A DNA stretch of 64,000 nucleotides, from NCBI RefSeq assembly GCF_000471905.2, contig NW_006499897.1:2461833-2525832 (forward strand), in the 5' to 3' direction. Both the position numbers and the translations under genes were made by a program. This document shows, piece after piece, positions 1 through 19,499 of this stretch. This stretch comes from Amborella trichopoda. Lineage: Eukaryota > Streptophyta > Magnoliopsida > Amborellales > Amborellaceae. A model generated the notes under the pieces. That model ran no database searches. It saw nothing but the letters and a program-made list of their open reading frames with translations, and was not told where the DNA came from. The first letter of the stretch is position 1. The number at the start of each line of letters is the position of its first letter.

Positions 1-600
1 GGTATTAAGAATTCAATCTGTAATAATGGGGTACTCCACCTTCAACTGTGGACTACAGACCACACTAGTTTTATCGAACCGACTCAGTGTTTCCCATGAC
101 ACACAGTCTAAGCAAGGGCTCATTAGTAGGTCACTAAAGTTAGGTCGATGAATCAAGGGGTCGCAATCCCAGTCTGTGGATTACAGGTCTTTCCCTAGAG
201 ACGAGTCAAGGTCATCACGACCTGATGCGAACATAGCTCTATGATGCATAGGGGTATCTCTCGCACATGCATACGTTTCACCCAAATGTGGATATTTGGC
301 TTTTTCGAACGATATATCGATATGCATGCCGTGTGATAGAACATTGATGAAGTTTTGGCTCCCATCTCAGTTGGCCTACCATCACACACAAGGGTCTCAC
401 AACCCCTTGGCTCACTCATCAAGGCATAAGCTCCGGCCTCATCAAGTAATAACCTAAAACCTTCCTCGGTTAATTCTTTATGCCCAGGTACTTTGGGTTT
501 TACAACCGACTGGTCTAGATCGATAATCACAGTCCGGTATAAACAAACATCATTCGTTTAATATGATCCTCGAGGGACCACACTCATAAGGCCTTTAAAG
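1..600. repeat. dispersed repeat, copy 1 (homologous to 23,857-24,440)
   Basis: This stretch aligns almost base for base with 23,857-24,440. Shared landmarks are GAATTCAATCTGTAAT near the start, GTACTCCACCTTCAACTGTG, TTTCCCATGAC, the CTCGCACATGCATACG block and a CTCGAGGGA/TTCGAGGGA block near the end. The - strand can be read as an open stretch of about 110 codons at 530-195, but the second copy does not keep it open, so I treat it as non-coding or relic. It is probably part of a larger retroelement such as an LTR or its flank. The left end is cut by the window, so the class cannot be fixed. Confidence 0.75.
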
Positions 601-1374
601 GCCATATAAACCCAACATAAACCCAACAGGTCATGAGTAATTTTAACCATTAGATATGAAATTGGACAACTGCATTTATTTGATTGACTAAACTCAAAGT
701 TCAAAATAAATTTTTTCGAACGTCATGATGCTTATGAGCTAACAAATTTCACATCATATGGTTATAAGTAGTTGTGACCACCTTATTCGAAAAGTAAACA
801 GTCTCATTATATATAATCTTTTTTTTATACGACACATTCTAAATTTATTTTAAATTAAGGAAAATCAAACAAGATACCCATTCGACATGAAGTATTTAAC
901 ATTTTGACCATTTGCAACTATTTCAACTCAATACTATGTTCTATAGATATTTTGACTAAAATTAAATCAAAAGATGTTTAAAGCTTTAAATTTAAATTAT
1001 ATACTTCAATAAATTTTCCCTAGATGAAATACCTAAAAGATCGCCCTAAATAAGTTAATTAAGTGTACTAGGTATACCTTCACAAACCCGTTCATTGAAT
1101 TATCCTTAAATTAGCTTTGGTAAGATTAGTTAGGCCTAATACCATCCTTATCTTTAACTAAGATTTTCCCTTTTAAGGGTTAGGATATTCCGAGTCACTT
1201 AATTCTTCCCTATCCCAATTTCTTAATAGCAAGACTTAAGTATGAAAAAATATGAAGCCAAAGCCAAAAAAACATCATCTTACTGTGGGAGCATAAAATC
1301 TCTTTATTCTTTCCAATAAAACCCATTCTTGGAGTAATTTTAGAATCTCAAAATTTAGTATGTAACCTCTCTAA
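601..1374. other. AT-rich intergenic stretch, no gene seen
   Basis: No open frame with gene-like composition. The part at 620-800, with motifs on the theme 'ACCATTAGATATGAAATT' and 'CACATCATATGGTTATAAGTAG', loosely resembles parts of 9,920-10,340 and 21,330-21,430. It is probably another worn dispersed repeat. Confidence 0.4.
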
Positions 1375-1734
1375 TAAGGGTGGGAAATGGGTTGGGCTGT
1401 CCCGTGGACCTGATGGGTCGGCCTGTCTGGGCCTGAACCTAGACAATGGTCCCCTTGATCTTAGCCCAACCTAGATCGGGTTTGGATTTGGGTTCAAGTC
1501 CAACCTAGACCCTCTTGGGTTAGTCAGGTCCTAGTACAAGATACATATAAATATATTGTAACAATGTATTATAAAATATATAACATGAATTTTTTTTGTT
1601 TGTAGACTTATACCTGTGGACTCGATCCAAGTCCAATTCACTTGGTCCTGACCCAAGTTTGGGTGGGACACATTCTACATAAATCTAGTTGGGTATGGGT
1701 CCAAGTCCAAGTCGCTCAGACATTTCTAACCTTA
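1375..1734. mobile_element. hAT-type MITE with 8-bp target duplication
   Basis: A 360-bp non-coding element. Its left end TAAGGGTGGGAAATG pairs with the right end CATTTCTAACCTTA as an imperfect terminal inverted repeat. It is flanked on both sides by the same eight bases CTCTCTAA (1,367-1,374 and 1,735-1,742). An 8-bp target duplication with a TA(A)GGGTGG-type terminus is the signature of the hAT superfamily. The interior is rich in GGGTC/GACCC words, also seen in the element at 11,012-11,948. It has no coding capacity. Confidence 0.85.
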
Positions 1735-2159
1735 CTCTCTAACCGATAGACTAACTTTAAAGAGAAAATTTATTCAAACATCACTTTTTATATACTTAAA
1801 AAAAATAATATTTTAAAATTTAATGGAGACCATCCAAATTTTTTTAGGATGAGTTCCCATTATCTAAATTGTTTGGTGGTTCCAAAATTTTGGATTAAAA
1901 AAAGGAAAATTGTTTTCGGTGGGCTGGACCGCATTCTACAATATGGGTCTAGAGGTAAAAAGCATCCATCATAAAGATGGATGAAAATATGTGGTCCAAC
2001 AAATGCTTTTTTATTTTTTAATTTTTTTATTTTTTTATTATATTTATAATCTCCATGTTAAAGATTATATATTATCTAAAAATTAGGATTAAATTATATT
2101 TAAAAAATATATTTATTGCTAAGTCCTCATTTCTACCATATGCGGGATGGCCACATAAA

Positions 2160-3950
2160 AACTGTCCTTAAAAAAATGAGAAAATATCTCCTTATCCCTT
2201 GTTTTTTACTTTTATTTATCATGAGATGTAAAGATTGAAAATATTACTTGTAACTAAAAGATCGATCTTTTCCATCTTTCAATCCCCTAAACCTTTTTGA
2301 CCATGTATTTTTAAACCAAAAAAATACTAAAATGATACCTTCTCAACAACTCATTTCTACTCATTTCTTTAACGTTAATTTTACCATCTAATTTTCAAAG
2401 CACTCCTCTCTCTCTCAAGTCACTGTCTCGCTATCTCAAAACTCCATCTCTATCTCTCTTTCTAATACCTAATGTGCAGAAAAGTTCCCTCTCATACATT
2501 ATATCTCTCTCTCTAAAAATATCGCATCTCTATTTAGCTTCTTTTGCAAAGTTCCCTCTCATACATTATATCTCTCTCTAAAAATATCGCATCTCTATTT
2601 AGCTTCTTTTGCAGCTCCAATATACCACAAATTCTCTCTAAAAAAACCAACATATCTGATATCCTATTGCCCTATTGCAGCCCCAAACCATCGTATATTC
2701 TCTCTAAAAAAAAACCCACCTATCTGAAACCCTATTGCCCTATTGCAGCCCCAACCCACCGATCATTTGGAGGTCACAAAATCGAGCCTCAAACGGAGAC
2801 GATTGTGGAAGAAAAATATAATAACATCCTTAAGCTCAAATATTACCACTAGTTATGTTGAACTTAGGAACAATCTTGTTGAATGAAAAGCTGAACTTTG
2901 GGATCGATTGAATTCTGTTTTCATGCATGAATAGGGATGGAGATAAATGGTGGTTTCTACCTCTTATTCTTCTTCTGGTTAAATGCACACAAGCACGCCT
3001 ACTAAATAGCATATTGCAAATTTAGTGATTCAAGACCCAATGTTATGTACTGAGGACCTTGCAAGATTATGGAGTTCTTGACTTTCGCACAAGAAGATAT
3101 AACTCTTTCTTGGTGATGAAGATTTGGCTGCCCCATTGAGTGGTTTCCTCTGGTTGCTTATAAGAGAAGAGCTCATCCCTTCAATGTAAATATGTAGTGG
3201 AAGCCATTTGATTGGTGTTCATTAGAAATTATGATGCAGCACTTGATTTTTGTTAGTGCTGTATACAAGTTAATTATTAATATTCGATATGAACTTAATG
3301 TACTGTACATTGTTGAATATAAACTTGTGGTTCATTGAAACTTGGTTGATTGATTAGTTAATAGTGAACATGTGATTTGGTGTACCACCATACTCCTCAT
3401 ATGTGATTTTGGAAAGGCAAATTTAAATGCCAATTAGAATTTAGATCCATCAATAATAACACTTAGATTGGGGCTTTGCGATTTGGGTATTTGAGTTGAA
3501 AGAAGAAATCCAAGGGTGTAGGTGTTTGAGGTTCAATTTTGTGACCTCCAAATAATCGGTAGGTTGGGGCTGCAACATGGCAATAGGGCTTTAGATCTAT
3601 AGGATTTTTAGAGAGAATTTGTGGTATATTGGGGCTATTAAAGGGTTTAGACAGAAACACGGTGTTTTTTGAGAGAGAGATGATGTAAAAAAGAAAATTT
3701 CTCTATAATATTGGGTATTAGAGAAAGATACATCGGTGAGTTAAAAAAGAGATGGTGATTTGAGAGATAAAAATTAAATTGGAAGGTTGTCATTTAATAT
3801 TTTTCTAAATAAAAAATACACGGTGAAAAGGGTTTATGAGTTGAAAGATAAAAAAGATAGAAACTCTATGTTATAAATAATATTTTTAATTTTTAAAACT
3901 CATAAAAAATAGGAATAAAAAGTAATAAAATATTTTTTTTAAAAAAAAAA
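2160..3950. mobile_element. long inverted-repeat element with unrelated central insert
   Basis: The left arm (about 2,160-2,830) and the reverse complement of the right arm (about 3,480-3,950) share a long series of landmarks in the same order: GCTCCAATATACCACAAATT, CCTATTGCC, GCAGCCCCAA, GGAGGTCACAAAAT and an outer TTTTTACTTTTATT-like block. The left arm has an internal tandem duplication of about 66 bp (2,480-2,612) and a second duplicated block (2,615-2,760). The roughly 650 bp between the arms (2,830-3,480) is unrelated to them. Long arms around foreign DNA resemble a Mutator-like or other Pack-TIR element, but I could not find a target duplication. Confidence 0.6.
2830..3480 (+). other. 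central segment of the inverted-repeat element, possible captured gene piece
   Basis: This sequence lies between the two arms and is less AT-biased than its surroundings. On the + strand 3,108-3,188 reads as an uninterrupted 27-codon stretch ending in TAA, with acidic and aliphatic residues (LGDEDLAAPLSGF...LIREELIPSM). Stops and a frame change precede it. I do not recognise the protein. It may be a fossil exon end, or chance. Confidence 0.25.
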
Positions 3951-4039
3951 GAAAAGAAAAAAAAAGCGCTGTAAACCTTTAACCCAAGGGAGGAAGTATA
4001 CAGTTTATTCCGGCGGTAACATAATATGGAAGCTTCATG

Positions 4040-4480
4040 GAAACAACACGTGTACCGTGGAGACAATTAATAGGATTGGACGCGTATGTCGCATACGCAT
4101 TCTTGACGTGAGGCCAACAACCCTCTCGGTCAAGGAAACGAAACAATTACTATCGTGCCCTCAATTATTTAAGTTATTTTCGATATTGCCGCTGCGAGGT
4201 ATCCAACTAATTTAGGGCGAAAATTAATGGTCACATTTAAATGACAGATGTATCCTCTCGGACTTTCATATATATCCTGTGCGGGGCTTGCGGAGAAGGA
4301 GGCGGTGGGAAACCGGGCGTTAGTTTAGAAAATATTTTGTAAAATCGAGGGTGTATTTTATGGAACTGTATCCCGAAAAATCCTGACCGCGTAATTTGTT
4401 GAGCCCTAATCCTGACCCTCGGAAGTCAGTGGAACGCTCCTATAAATACCTAACCATTTTCCCTTCTTTTATCTTCGTAG
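4040..4480 (+). promoter_or_regulatory. polyubiquitin promoter: G-box and TATA box
   Basis: A TATA box TATAAATA lies at 4,441-4,448, about 30-40 bases before a CT/GA-rich leader that begins near 4,475. A perfect G-box CACGTG is at 4,047-4,052 inside ACACGTGT; in plants this binds bZIP and bHLH factors. The start site itself is inferred from the spacing to the TATA box. Confidence 0.75.
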
Positions 4481-4557
4481 CGAGAGAGAACTTTTAAGAG
4501 AGGCGGAGACATAGACATAGACAAGAAGGCTTGGCGTTCTTGTTGCAGAGTTTTGAG
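4480..4557 (+). other. polyubiquitin 5' UTR exon 1 (non-coding)
   Basis: A purine-rich leader running from the inferred start site to a consensus donor, GAG|GTAAGC, at 4,557/4,558. Plant polyubiquitin genes typically have a short non-coding first exon followed by a leader intron directly before the first ubiquitin unit, which is what is seen here. Confidence 0.75.
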
Positions 4558-4584
4558 GTAAGCTTTTGGTTCATATAGGGTTTG

Positions 4585-4803
4585 TTCCCTTTTTCTTTTC
4601 CTGTTCATTTTTATTAGGATTTGATTGTTCTCTTCAGTTAAGAGCTTGATCTTGCCGTAACCATGGTGATTTAGGGATTTATGGGTAGGTTTTTCTTTTC
4701 CTGTTCATTTTCTGTTTATTTTTATTTGGATTTGATTGTTATCTTCAGTTGAGAGCTTGATTTTTCTGTAGCCATGGTGGTTTAGGATTTTATGGGTAGG
4801 TTT
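4585..4803 (+). repeat. tandem duplication in ubiquitin leader intron (~105-bp unit, 2 copies)
   Basis: Both units contain TTTTTCTTTTCCTGTTCATTTT, a GGATTTGATTGTT block, GAGCTTGAT, CCATGGTG and TTTATGGGTAGGTTTT in the same order. They differ by a few substitutions and a short insertion in the second unit. Confidence 0.85.
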
Positions 4804-5191
4804 TATGCGCATCAGGGATGCGCCTGTCACAAGAGATAGTCCACCTTTCCAAGATCCATTTTGGAGATGGATTTTGGATCCGAAACCCATCATGAATCTG
4901 AAAAGAATGAATTTTGGGCCTTATAGATGTTATATTTTGTACTTATTTAGGACTATTCGTTTTAATTCATCAAAGATATTCAGATCTGCACTGTAATTTG
5001 TCAAAGATAGCCAGATCTGTTCTGTTTTTTCGAGCTTCAAGATCATAATTCTCAGGGGAAATGGATTTACAATGATATGGCTTGTGTTTTATGTCTTGTA
5101 TCCTTTGAGAGCCAGGGTTGATGCTGAATCACAAAATTCTGTTCCTGTCTTTTTCCCTATGTCCCTTTTATTAAAGAGTTTGCTGATCTCT

Positions 5192-5215
5192 TGTGTGTGT
5201 GTGTGTGTGTGTGTG
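5192..5215 (+). repeat. (TG)n microsatellite
   Basis: About a dozen uninterrupted TG dinucleotides inside the ubiquitin leader intron. Confidence 0.9.
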
Positions 5216-6834
5216 GTCCTGTCGTCCTGTGATCTAATGTCTTTCCCGCTAGGTTTATTTTTCCTTCTAATTAGATTTAGACTTTGATGCTTGCCTTTGG
5301 GGGGCTGATCTTCTGATCTGAGTTCTGTTTAATTCGTGTCCTTTTGTTTTTAATTTGTTCACGTGGGGTTTTCAGTGTTCTAGCCTCTGTATTATTTCCA
5401 TGATGGCTTTGGTTCGAGTTTCAGGGCCATGTCAGATTTATAATTGTATCTTGTTGGTCGTCTTTTTTTGTTGTGTTGGTAATCATGGTTTGATGCTGCC
5501 TTATGAGTTAAAGATGTACCTGTTTTTTTTAAGTCGGTGAGTGTTGATCTAATGTTCGATGCTTTTAGCGTTTTTTGTATTTTGGGGGCTGTTATTCATC
5601 ATTGTTTATCTTCTCTATCACAAATAATTATTTTCTGAGTTCTTGGTCTCTATTTTCCCTTTGTGTTGCCATGGTATTGTTGGGTTCTATGTTTGTCAGG
5701 GCTCCCTTGTTTCTTTTGTTTCAGGCACAGTGAATTTACTTAATGTTGCCTCTTTCTCGTGTTTCGTTTTGGGTGGGCGCAGGGAGAAGGGTCTTTTATT
5801 TTATTTGTTTTGGTTTTTCCATGCCTTCATTTATGTGATTTGAGCCTAATTTTTAGGCCATTTTATGTAATGGTCAATTGGTCATTGCATGAATGAGCTT
5901 GGTTATGCCATGCTCAATGTTTCAAACTTTCTCAAAACTCTTCTATTTGTGATTAGGATCACTCATCCTGTGTATGTTTGATTTTTTCTGAGGATATCCA
6001 AGTCATTGGTTTTTCTTTCTAGGGATTCTTCCCTTCTGTTTATTTTTTGATTCTATTGTTAGGAAATCACACAGTGCCCTTCCTTCTGTATTGGATTTGA
6101 GTGGCACTTCCCTTTTATACTCTTTCTGATTCTTTTATTTTGAAAGCAAGCAGTGCGTTTGGGTACCACTATTTTTTTCTTCTGATATTGTGTTGTTTTA
6201 GGCTATTCACTCGTTTTTTTTTCTGATCTTGTGTTGTTTTAGGTTATTCACTGTTTTTTTTCCCGGTGCACTTCATTCTCTATTGGATTTTGTAGCATTT
6301 GATGGCTAGGTGTCTTGTTTGTTGTTATTAAGGTCTAAAAAATCTTTGCATTCTGTGTTTGGGAACTTGTATTGAATTTTAGTTTGTTGTCTGTTTGTTT
6401 TTACCTTTTGGAAACTTGTATTGAATTTTAGTTTGTTGTCTGTTTGTTTTTACTGTTTCATACTTACTGGCATTGTATGGCACTTACTGGCATTGTGTGG
6501 GTACTGGCATGATGTGGGCAAGTTTGTTAAAAAGATATCGACACAAAATAACTTTTGAAATGCCACCCAAGTTTGTTGTTGTATTGTTCCCACATTTATC
6601 TATATCTGTGTTTCTTTCTGTTCTTTCCATTTATATACAGGATATGTATGTTGTCTTCAAGAATAATTGCTTTTGCTAATATACAATAATGGAATACTGA
6701 TCCCAATGTGTTAGAATTTATGCTAATCCTAACATGTTAGAATTTATGCCGAGGTCTTTGAATTTTCTGTGGTCCTGTATCTGTTAGTGGTATTTGCTCT
6801 GTGTTATGTAATCAGCATTGGTTGTTGGGTTTGA

Positions 6835-8493
<1,659 letters not shown>

Positions 8494-8685
8494 AGCTCTG
8501 CTTCATAATCTACTGTTTTACGTGTCGGTTGTGCGGTCTGTTATTTGCTCTCTTCTCTATCCTTTACTCTGTGGTCTTTTGACCCGCCTCTCTCTACTGG
8601 ACATATTATGAAGTTTGTTATGTTACGGGGCATTATTGGACTTCTATTGCCTCACTTTGTTTGGTTTGGAACGCATGAATAGGTG

Positions 8686-8691
8686 AATAAA
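8686..8691 (+). terminator. polyadenylation signal of the polyubiquitin gene
   Basis: AATAAA lies about 190 bases after the stop codon, within T-rich 3' sequence. It is a good candidate near-upstream element for 3' processing. The actual cleavage site cannot be seen. Confidence 0.55.
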
Positions 8692-8787
8692 TAGACAAAG
8701 TAGTTTATGTAAATTGTGGGTTTGGTGTGATTGTAGCTTCCAATGGTTTGAGAATTTTTATTTCATGCTTGTTTGTGTTTTTTGATA

Positions 8788-9013
8788 ATTGTGCTTGGTT
8801 TTTGGTATATATTGGTATGTACTGCGTTGAATTCCTGATGTTTTGGCTTGTGATGGGAGGAGTAAGAGTAATGGTGGATTGATATATGTTGGACTGAAAA
8901 TTGTGCGTCGTTTTTGGTATATATTGTTCGTGTGTACTGTGTTGAATTCCTTTATGTTTTGGCTTGCGAACTGATGGGAGGAGTAAGATTAATGGTGGAT
9001 TGATATATGTTGA
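8788..9013. repeat. tandem duplication (~113-bp unit, 2 copies)
   Basis: Two adjacent units share TTTTTGGTATATATTG, GTTGAATTCCT, ATGTTTTGGCTTG, GATGGGAGGAGTAAGA and ATGGTGGATTGATATATGTTG. The duplication lies just downstream of the polyubiquitin 3' region. Confidence 0.85.
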
Positions 9014-9019
9014 ATTTTT

Positions 9020-9900
9020 CCATCTTTACGAGGAGAGGGGTGTTGTTTTAATTGCATTTCTTTAATCCACACGGGTTTTTTTTTAATGCGTTTTGGCTGG
9101 TTGGGTCTTATGTGCGGTCTGCTCAAGGACCGGGGGTTTTTGTACCTGATCCCAATTAGAAAAGGCTATGATGATGGGATTTATGTACCTGATCCCAATT
9201 ATAAAGGGCTACCATGAAGATTGATTTGAAGGAAAAAGTAAAAAAAAATGAGTTCCTCTCTCATATTTGTATTTGATCTTGATAGTGAATCGATATGTTG
9301 GGATGAGAGCTGAAGAAACAAGTTGATTTCTCATCTTTGCATTGGTACTTTAGGAGTTGCTCTACCCTACATATGAGGACCCGTTTCAAAATCCCACTGC
9401 AAATAATTTTTTATGTTGGAAAATGCTCCGCTTGATCTATACATATGATAAATTTTACGCTTTAAATATAGTGTATGTTCTAGTATATTGTCGATTATCT
9501 ATGTGTAAGATTTAAAGTATTTAGAAGTCAATGTGATGTGCATCATTTGTGCCCCTTTCAATTCATAATCCGTATTCGAAACGTGAATCACTGGATGACT
9601 CACATTTGTGTCTTATCACTGAATCAACGATCTAAATTGAGTTTGAATCGGTCTAGATCTAGAAAGCATTAGAAATAAAAATTATACTTAAAATAAATGT
9701 TTATGGATTAATAATGTAAAAAAGTTTTATACAAGTTTTAAAGTAAAAGAAAAATAAAAATGTAAAAAGGGGATTTTGGCGGTGAAAATAGATTATTAAG
9801 CCATTTCAGAGTTTTGAATCACATTTTCAAATTATATGTTCTTTGCTTAGATTGTTTGGGGATTGTATACAGCGTTTAGATTGTTTGGGGATTGTATACA
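9020..9900. other. intergenic stretch, no gene seen
   Basis: AT-rich sequence without a convincing open frame. A 29-bp direct duplication (TTTAGATTGTTTGGGGATTG...) lies at about 9,846-9,903. Confidence 0.4.
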
Positions 9901-9904
9901 GCAA

Positions 9905-10345
9905 AAAAATCATTTACTTTTGATACAATGAAGTCGTAATTACCTACAACCATCTATGTGAATTATGGCAGTTTGAGTGTCACAAAGTTTGAAATTTTTT
10001 TTTTTGAAGTTTGAACTTGGTCAATGGAATAAATGTGGCCATCTAATTTTACATTCAATAGTCAAGATTAATTGGTAACTACGTACCAAAAATAAATGGC
10101 CTCATTGTATAATACAACTTTATTCACAAATTAAACCAAATGGTGGATCAAATATTATATGGATTGTATATAATGTGACCATTTATCTATAGTACAAAGA
10201 GGTTATAATTACTTACAACCATCCGATGTGAAATCTAATAGCTTGGGTGTCAAACAATTTTTTTAACTTTTGAGTTTGGCCAATAGATTAAATGCTACCA
10301 CCTAACTTTACATCCAATGGTCATTGTAACCGGGTAACCGCCTTG
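9905..10345. repeat. pair of related dispersed-repeat segments
   Basis: The segments at about 9,935-10,080 and 10,195-10,345 share an order of motifs: TAATTAC.TACAACCATC, a 'gtgtcaaa' block, a T-run, 'TTTGG.CAATGGA/AGATTAAATG', 'ACATTCAATAGTCA/ACATCCAATGGTCA' and a 'GTAAC' block. Similar words occur at 10,680-10,990 and 27,060-27,260. This looks like worn copies of a small non-coding element. Confidence 0.5.
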
Positions 10346-10406
10346 TCCACTAAAGGCAAACACATTAAAAGAAGGAAAAAGAAATATAAACTATGGTCAT
10401 CATTTT

Positions 10407-10485
10407 CATTCTTTCACCTTGTTTTTTTTGACAAATGCATTCTTTCACCTTGTTTTTTTTGACAAATGCATTCTTTCACCTTGTT
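10407..10485. repeat. 31-bp direct repeat, about 2.5 copies
   Basis: The unit CATTCTTTCACCTTGTTTTTTTTGACAAATG starts at 10,407, 10,438 and 10,469; the third copy is cut after TTGTT. Confidence 0.9.
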
Positions 10486-11011
10486 CAAATATCCATCATT
10501 CACATTTTTATTGTAAGAAGCCTAGTTTTTCAATGCAAGAGCCATCGCTTAAAAATAGCAGTCATCATCTTACAAATGGGATAAATAGAACGAGCCTGGG
10601 GTAAAAATAGAACCATAGAAGTAAAACTGCCACTCCTTTTTGGCACACGATTGTTATAAAGCAATTTCATGACCGTTATCGAGGTTTCTGTTAATAAACT
10701 AACATTCTAATCAATAATATAAGGAAAAGTATATAAAGAGACCATTTGGCATTTGCATTTAGCACAAGGTGATTACAACCACTATTGTCCTTTCGATTTT
10801 GAATTTGGGTGGTTGCGAGCGTGCAATTGACCGGATTCAAAGTTGGCAACAAAATTTTTTGAGACTTCATGACAAACCCTAATAAATCCAATTTGACATC
10901 TAATAGCTAGGGGTAGTTGTGAACTTGTGTGCGTGTAAGAAAGAACGTCTCATAGTATATAATCCCATGATACAAGATTCGGAATTATGCAACATGCACA
11001 AGCATTTTCAT

Positions 11012-11948
11012 TTAGAGCTAGCAATGGACCTGGACCCGACTCAGGACCCATCAGGTATCTCCCTGCTCTCTCTCTCTCTCTCTAGAATTTCTACTTCCTC
11101 TACAGCTCCACCTCGAAAATGAGGGACTGCATCTGGATTCATATTGGCCAAGACGGTATCGAGGTTGGCAAGGCAACGCTTGCTAGGAGCTTTACTGTGT
11201 CGAAAATGGAATTCATGTGGTGCGATCTCACCTCCCTTTTTTGCCATTTTTGGTTTGAGTCTTTGTATCTTGAAAATCTAGGGATTAATGGCTTCATGGA
11301 AGGGTTTATTGAATAATGGACTAGGTTTTTTGGGTTTACCTGTTTGATTGCAAATATCTTACGTGCGTGAATTGTATCTGGTAAATATGGGAATTATTCG
11401 CACTATTTGAAGTTTCTTTAAAAACAATTTACATTTGTGAATTTCTTACACTATTTGTGCATCTATAGTTGATAACTCGTGTAGATCTCGATTAGGGTAG
11501 GATTCGATAACAGTTGATAAAGGTTCTCTGATTCCTTGCCAACTCTGGTCCTATTGAGAGTCTGAGCTTCCCCATTTGGAGGGCGTGGTCCTAGACAGAG
11601 AAAGCCTATTTTACAAGAAGGTGGCCTTGTTTATATAGACAAACAGAGAAGCCCTTATGAGGGAGAAGGCGTATACAGATAGAGAGAAAAAATGCCTAGT
11701 TAAGAGAGAAAATATCCTATTAGTGAGAGAGACGCCATAATTCAAAGAGGGAGAGAGGGGAAGAGAGCATTCCGGGTACGGGTTGGGTCCGGGTCCAAAC
11801 CAACATCCCTGATACAGGCATGGGGTACTCTGGACCCGTCGGGTCAAGGTCTAGGTAGAGGTCTATCTAATGCTATTTGGGTCCGGATCCGGGTCCGGTT
11901 CTGGGTCCAGCTGGACCCAACCCATACCCGACCAGTTGCCACCCTTAC
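11012..11948. mobile_element. hAT-like Pack element carrying a tubulin gene fragment
   Basis: The right end ...CCAGTTGCCACCCTTA is a typical hAT-type terminus (reverse complement TAAGGGTGGCAACTGG). The left end is the diverged TAGAGCTAGCAATGGACC. Both subterminal regions are rich in GGACC/GGGTCC words (11,026-11,056 and 11,770-11,940), like the MITE at 1,375-1,734. A possible imperfect target duplication is TCATTTAG on the left and TCAGTTTAG on the right. The interior holds foreign DNA, including the start of an alpha-tubulin gene. The boundaries are an inference from end similarity, because the left terminus is weak. Confidence 0.55.
11060..11240 (+). pseudogene. alpha-tubulin 5' fragment (leader, first coding segment, start of intron)
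   Basis: ATG at 11,119 opens a frame reading MRDCIWIHIGQDGIEVG, matching the alpha-tubulin amino terminus (MREC.[20 protein letters not shown]...). After VG a 5-base tandem duplication (GGCAA at 11,167-11,171 and again at 11,172-11,176) shifts the frame. In the shifted frame the tubulin match resumes as N-A-C, then TAG (11,184-11,186) where Trp21 is expected, then ELYCVENGI. A CT-rich stretch that looks like a tubulin leader precedes the ATG, and GTGCGATCTC with T-rich intron-like sequence follows. The copy therefore appears to have been taken from genomic DNA rather than from spliced mRNA. It cannot make tubulin: about 34 of about 450 codons remain, with one frameshift, one stop and several changed residues. 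Confidence 0.85.
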
Positions 11949-12380
11949 TTTCAGTTTAGGTATGCATCCCTCTCTCTCTCTCTCTCAAACACAGCCACAC
12001 ACATGCAAGCACCAGCACATTTCCAAACTTCCAGTTTACGAGGATGAACACCATAAATTTCCTTTCAATAAGACAAAATATTTATAACTTCACAGTGAGT
12101 TGACTCACCCCACCCTCCATCCTCTCTCTCACTCTCAAACACATACACAGGCGTGTGGGATCAAAGTCCCGCTGTTAATTTTCCGAAACCAACGTCTGTT
12201 TATAAATCTGGTTTATGTAAGACCCGTGACACCTTGCATCCCCTACCAAAACTCACTGCATTCTCATGGTTTGTTTTTCATTGAAAGTACAAGTTCCCAG
12301 GAAGGGATATATATACGATACCGAAAATAAAGTTAACAAACTGAAGTGATTTATACAATACTGATGGAATTTTCATCTAC

Positions 12381-12424
12381 TATCATCGTCAAAATCATTT
12401 TCCAATTAATTGGGGTCGGCTACC
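12381..12424 (-). mobile_element. 3' terminal fragment of an RTE-type LINE
   Basis: The + strand reads ATCATCGTC...TTTTCCAATTAATTGGGGTCGGCTACC. Its reverse complement, with GGTAGCCGACCCCAATTAATTGG followed by GATGAT, is the well-known 3' end of plant RTE-clade LINEs. The same end, attached to coding sequence, occurs at 46,880-46,960. The fragment lies about 140 bases past the ECD stop codon and may be part of that gene's 3' UTR. Confidence 0.7.
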
Positions 12425-12563
12425 AAGAGCACTATTTCTCCAAGCTTCCTAATGATGCTGCACTTCACAACATAAAGCACCAGTACTTTGATACAAGTGT
12501 AATTCTAAAATTTGAGGATTACCTCCAAAAGAACCACACCAAGGTGAGAGGTATCCATTTAAT

Positions 12564-19418
<6,855 letters not shown>

Positions 19419-19483
19419 GGCTGAAGTTTTTAGAGAGAGAAAAAAATGTTTTAGAGAGAGGAAGGACGTACTGTGAACAGAGT

Positions 19484-19490
19484 ATTTATA
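19484..19490 (-). promoter_or_regulatory. TATA box of the ECD gene
   Basis: On the - strand this reads TATAAAT, 66-72 bases before the ATG at 19,418. That leaves room for a leader of about 35-40 bases. It supports choosing Met 19,418 over an upstream extension of the frame. Confidence 0.65.
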
Positions 19491-19499
19491 TTTGCGAAG

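Noticed and set aside
195..530. 111-codon frame on - in the left repeat as a gene
   Set aside because: The homologous repeat at 23.9-24.4 kb does not keep it open.
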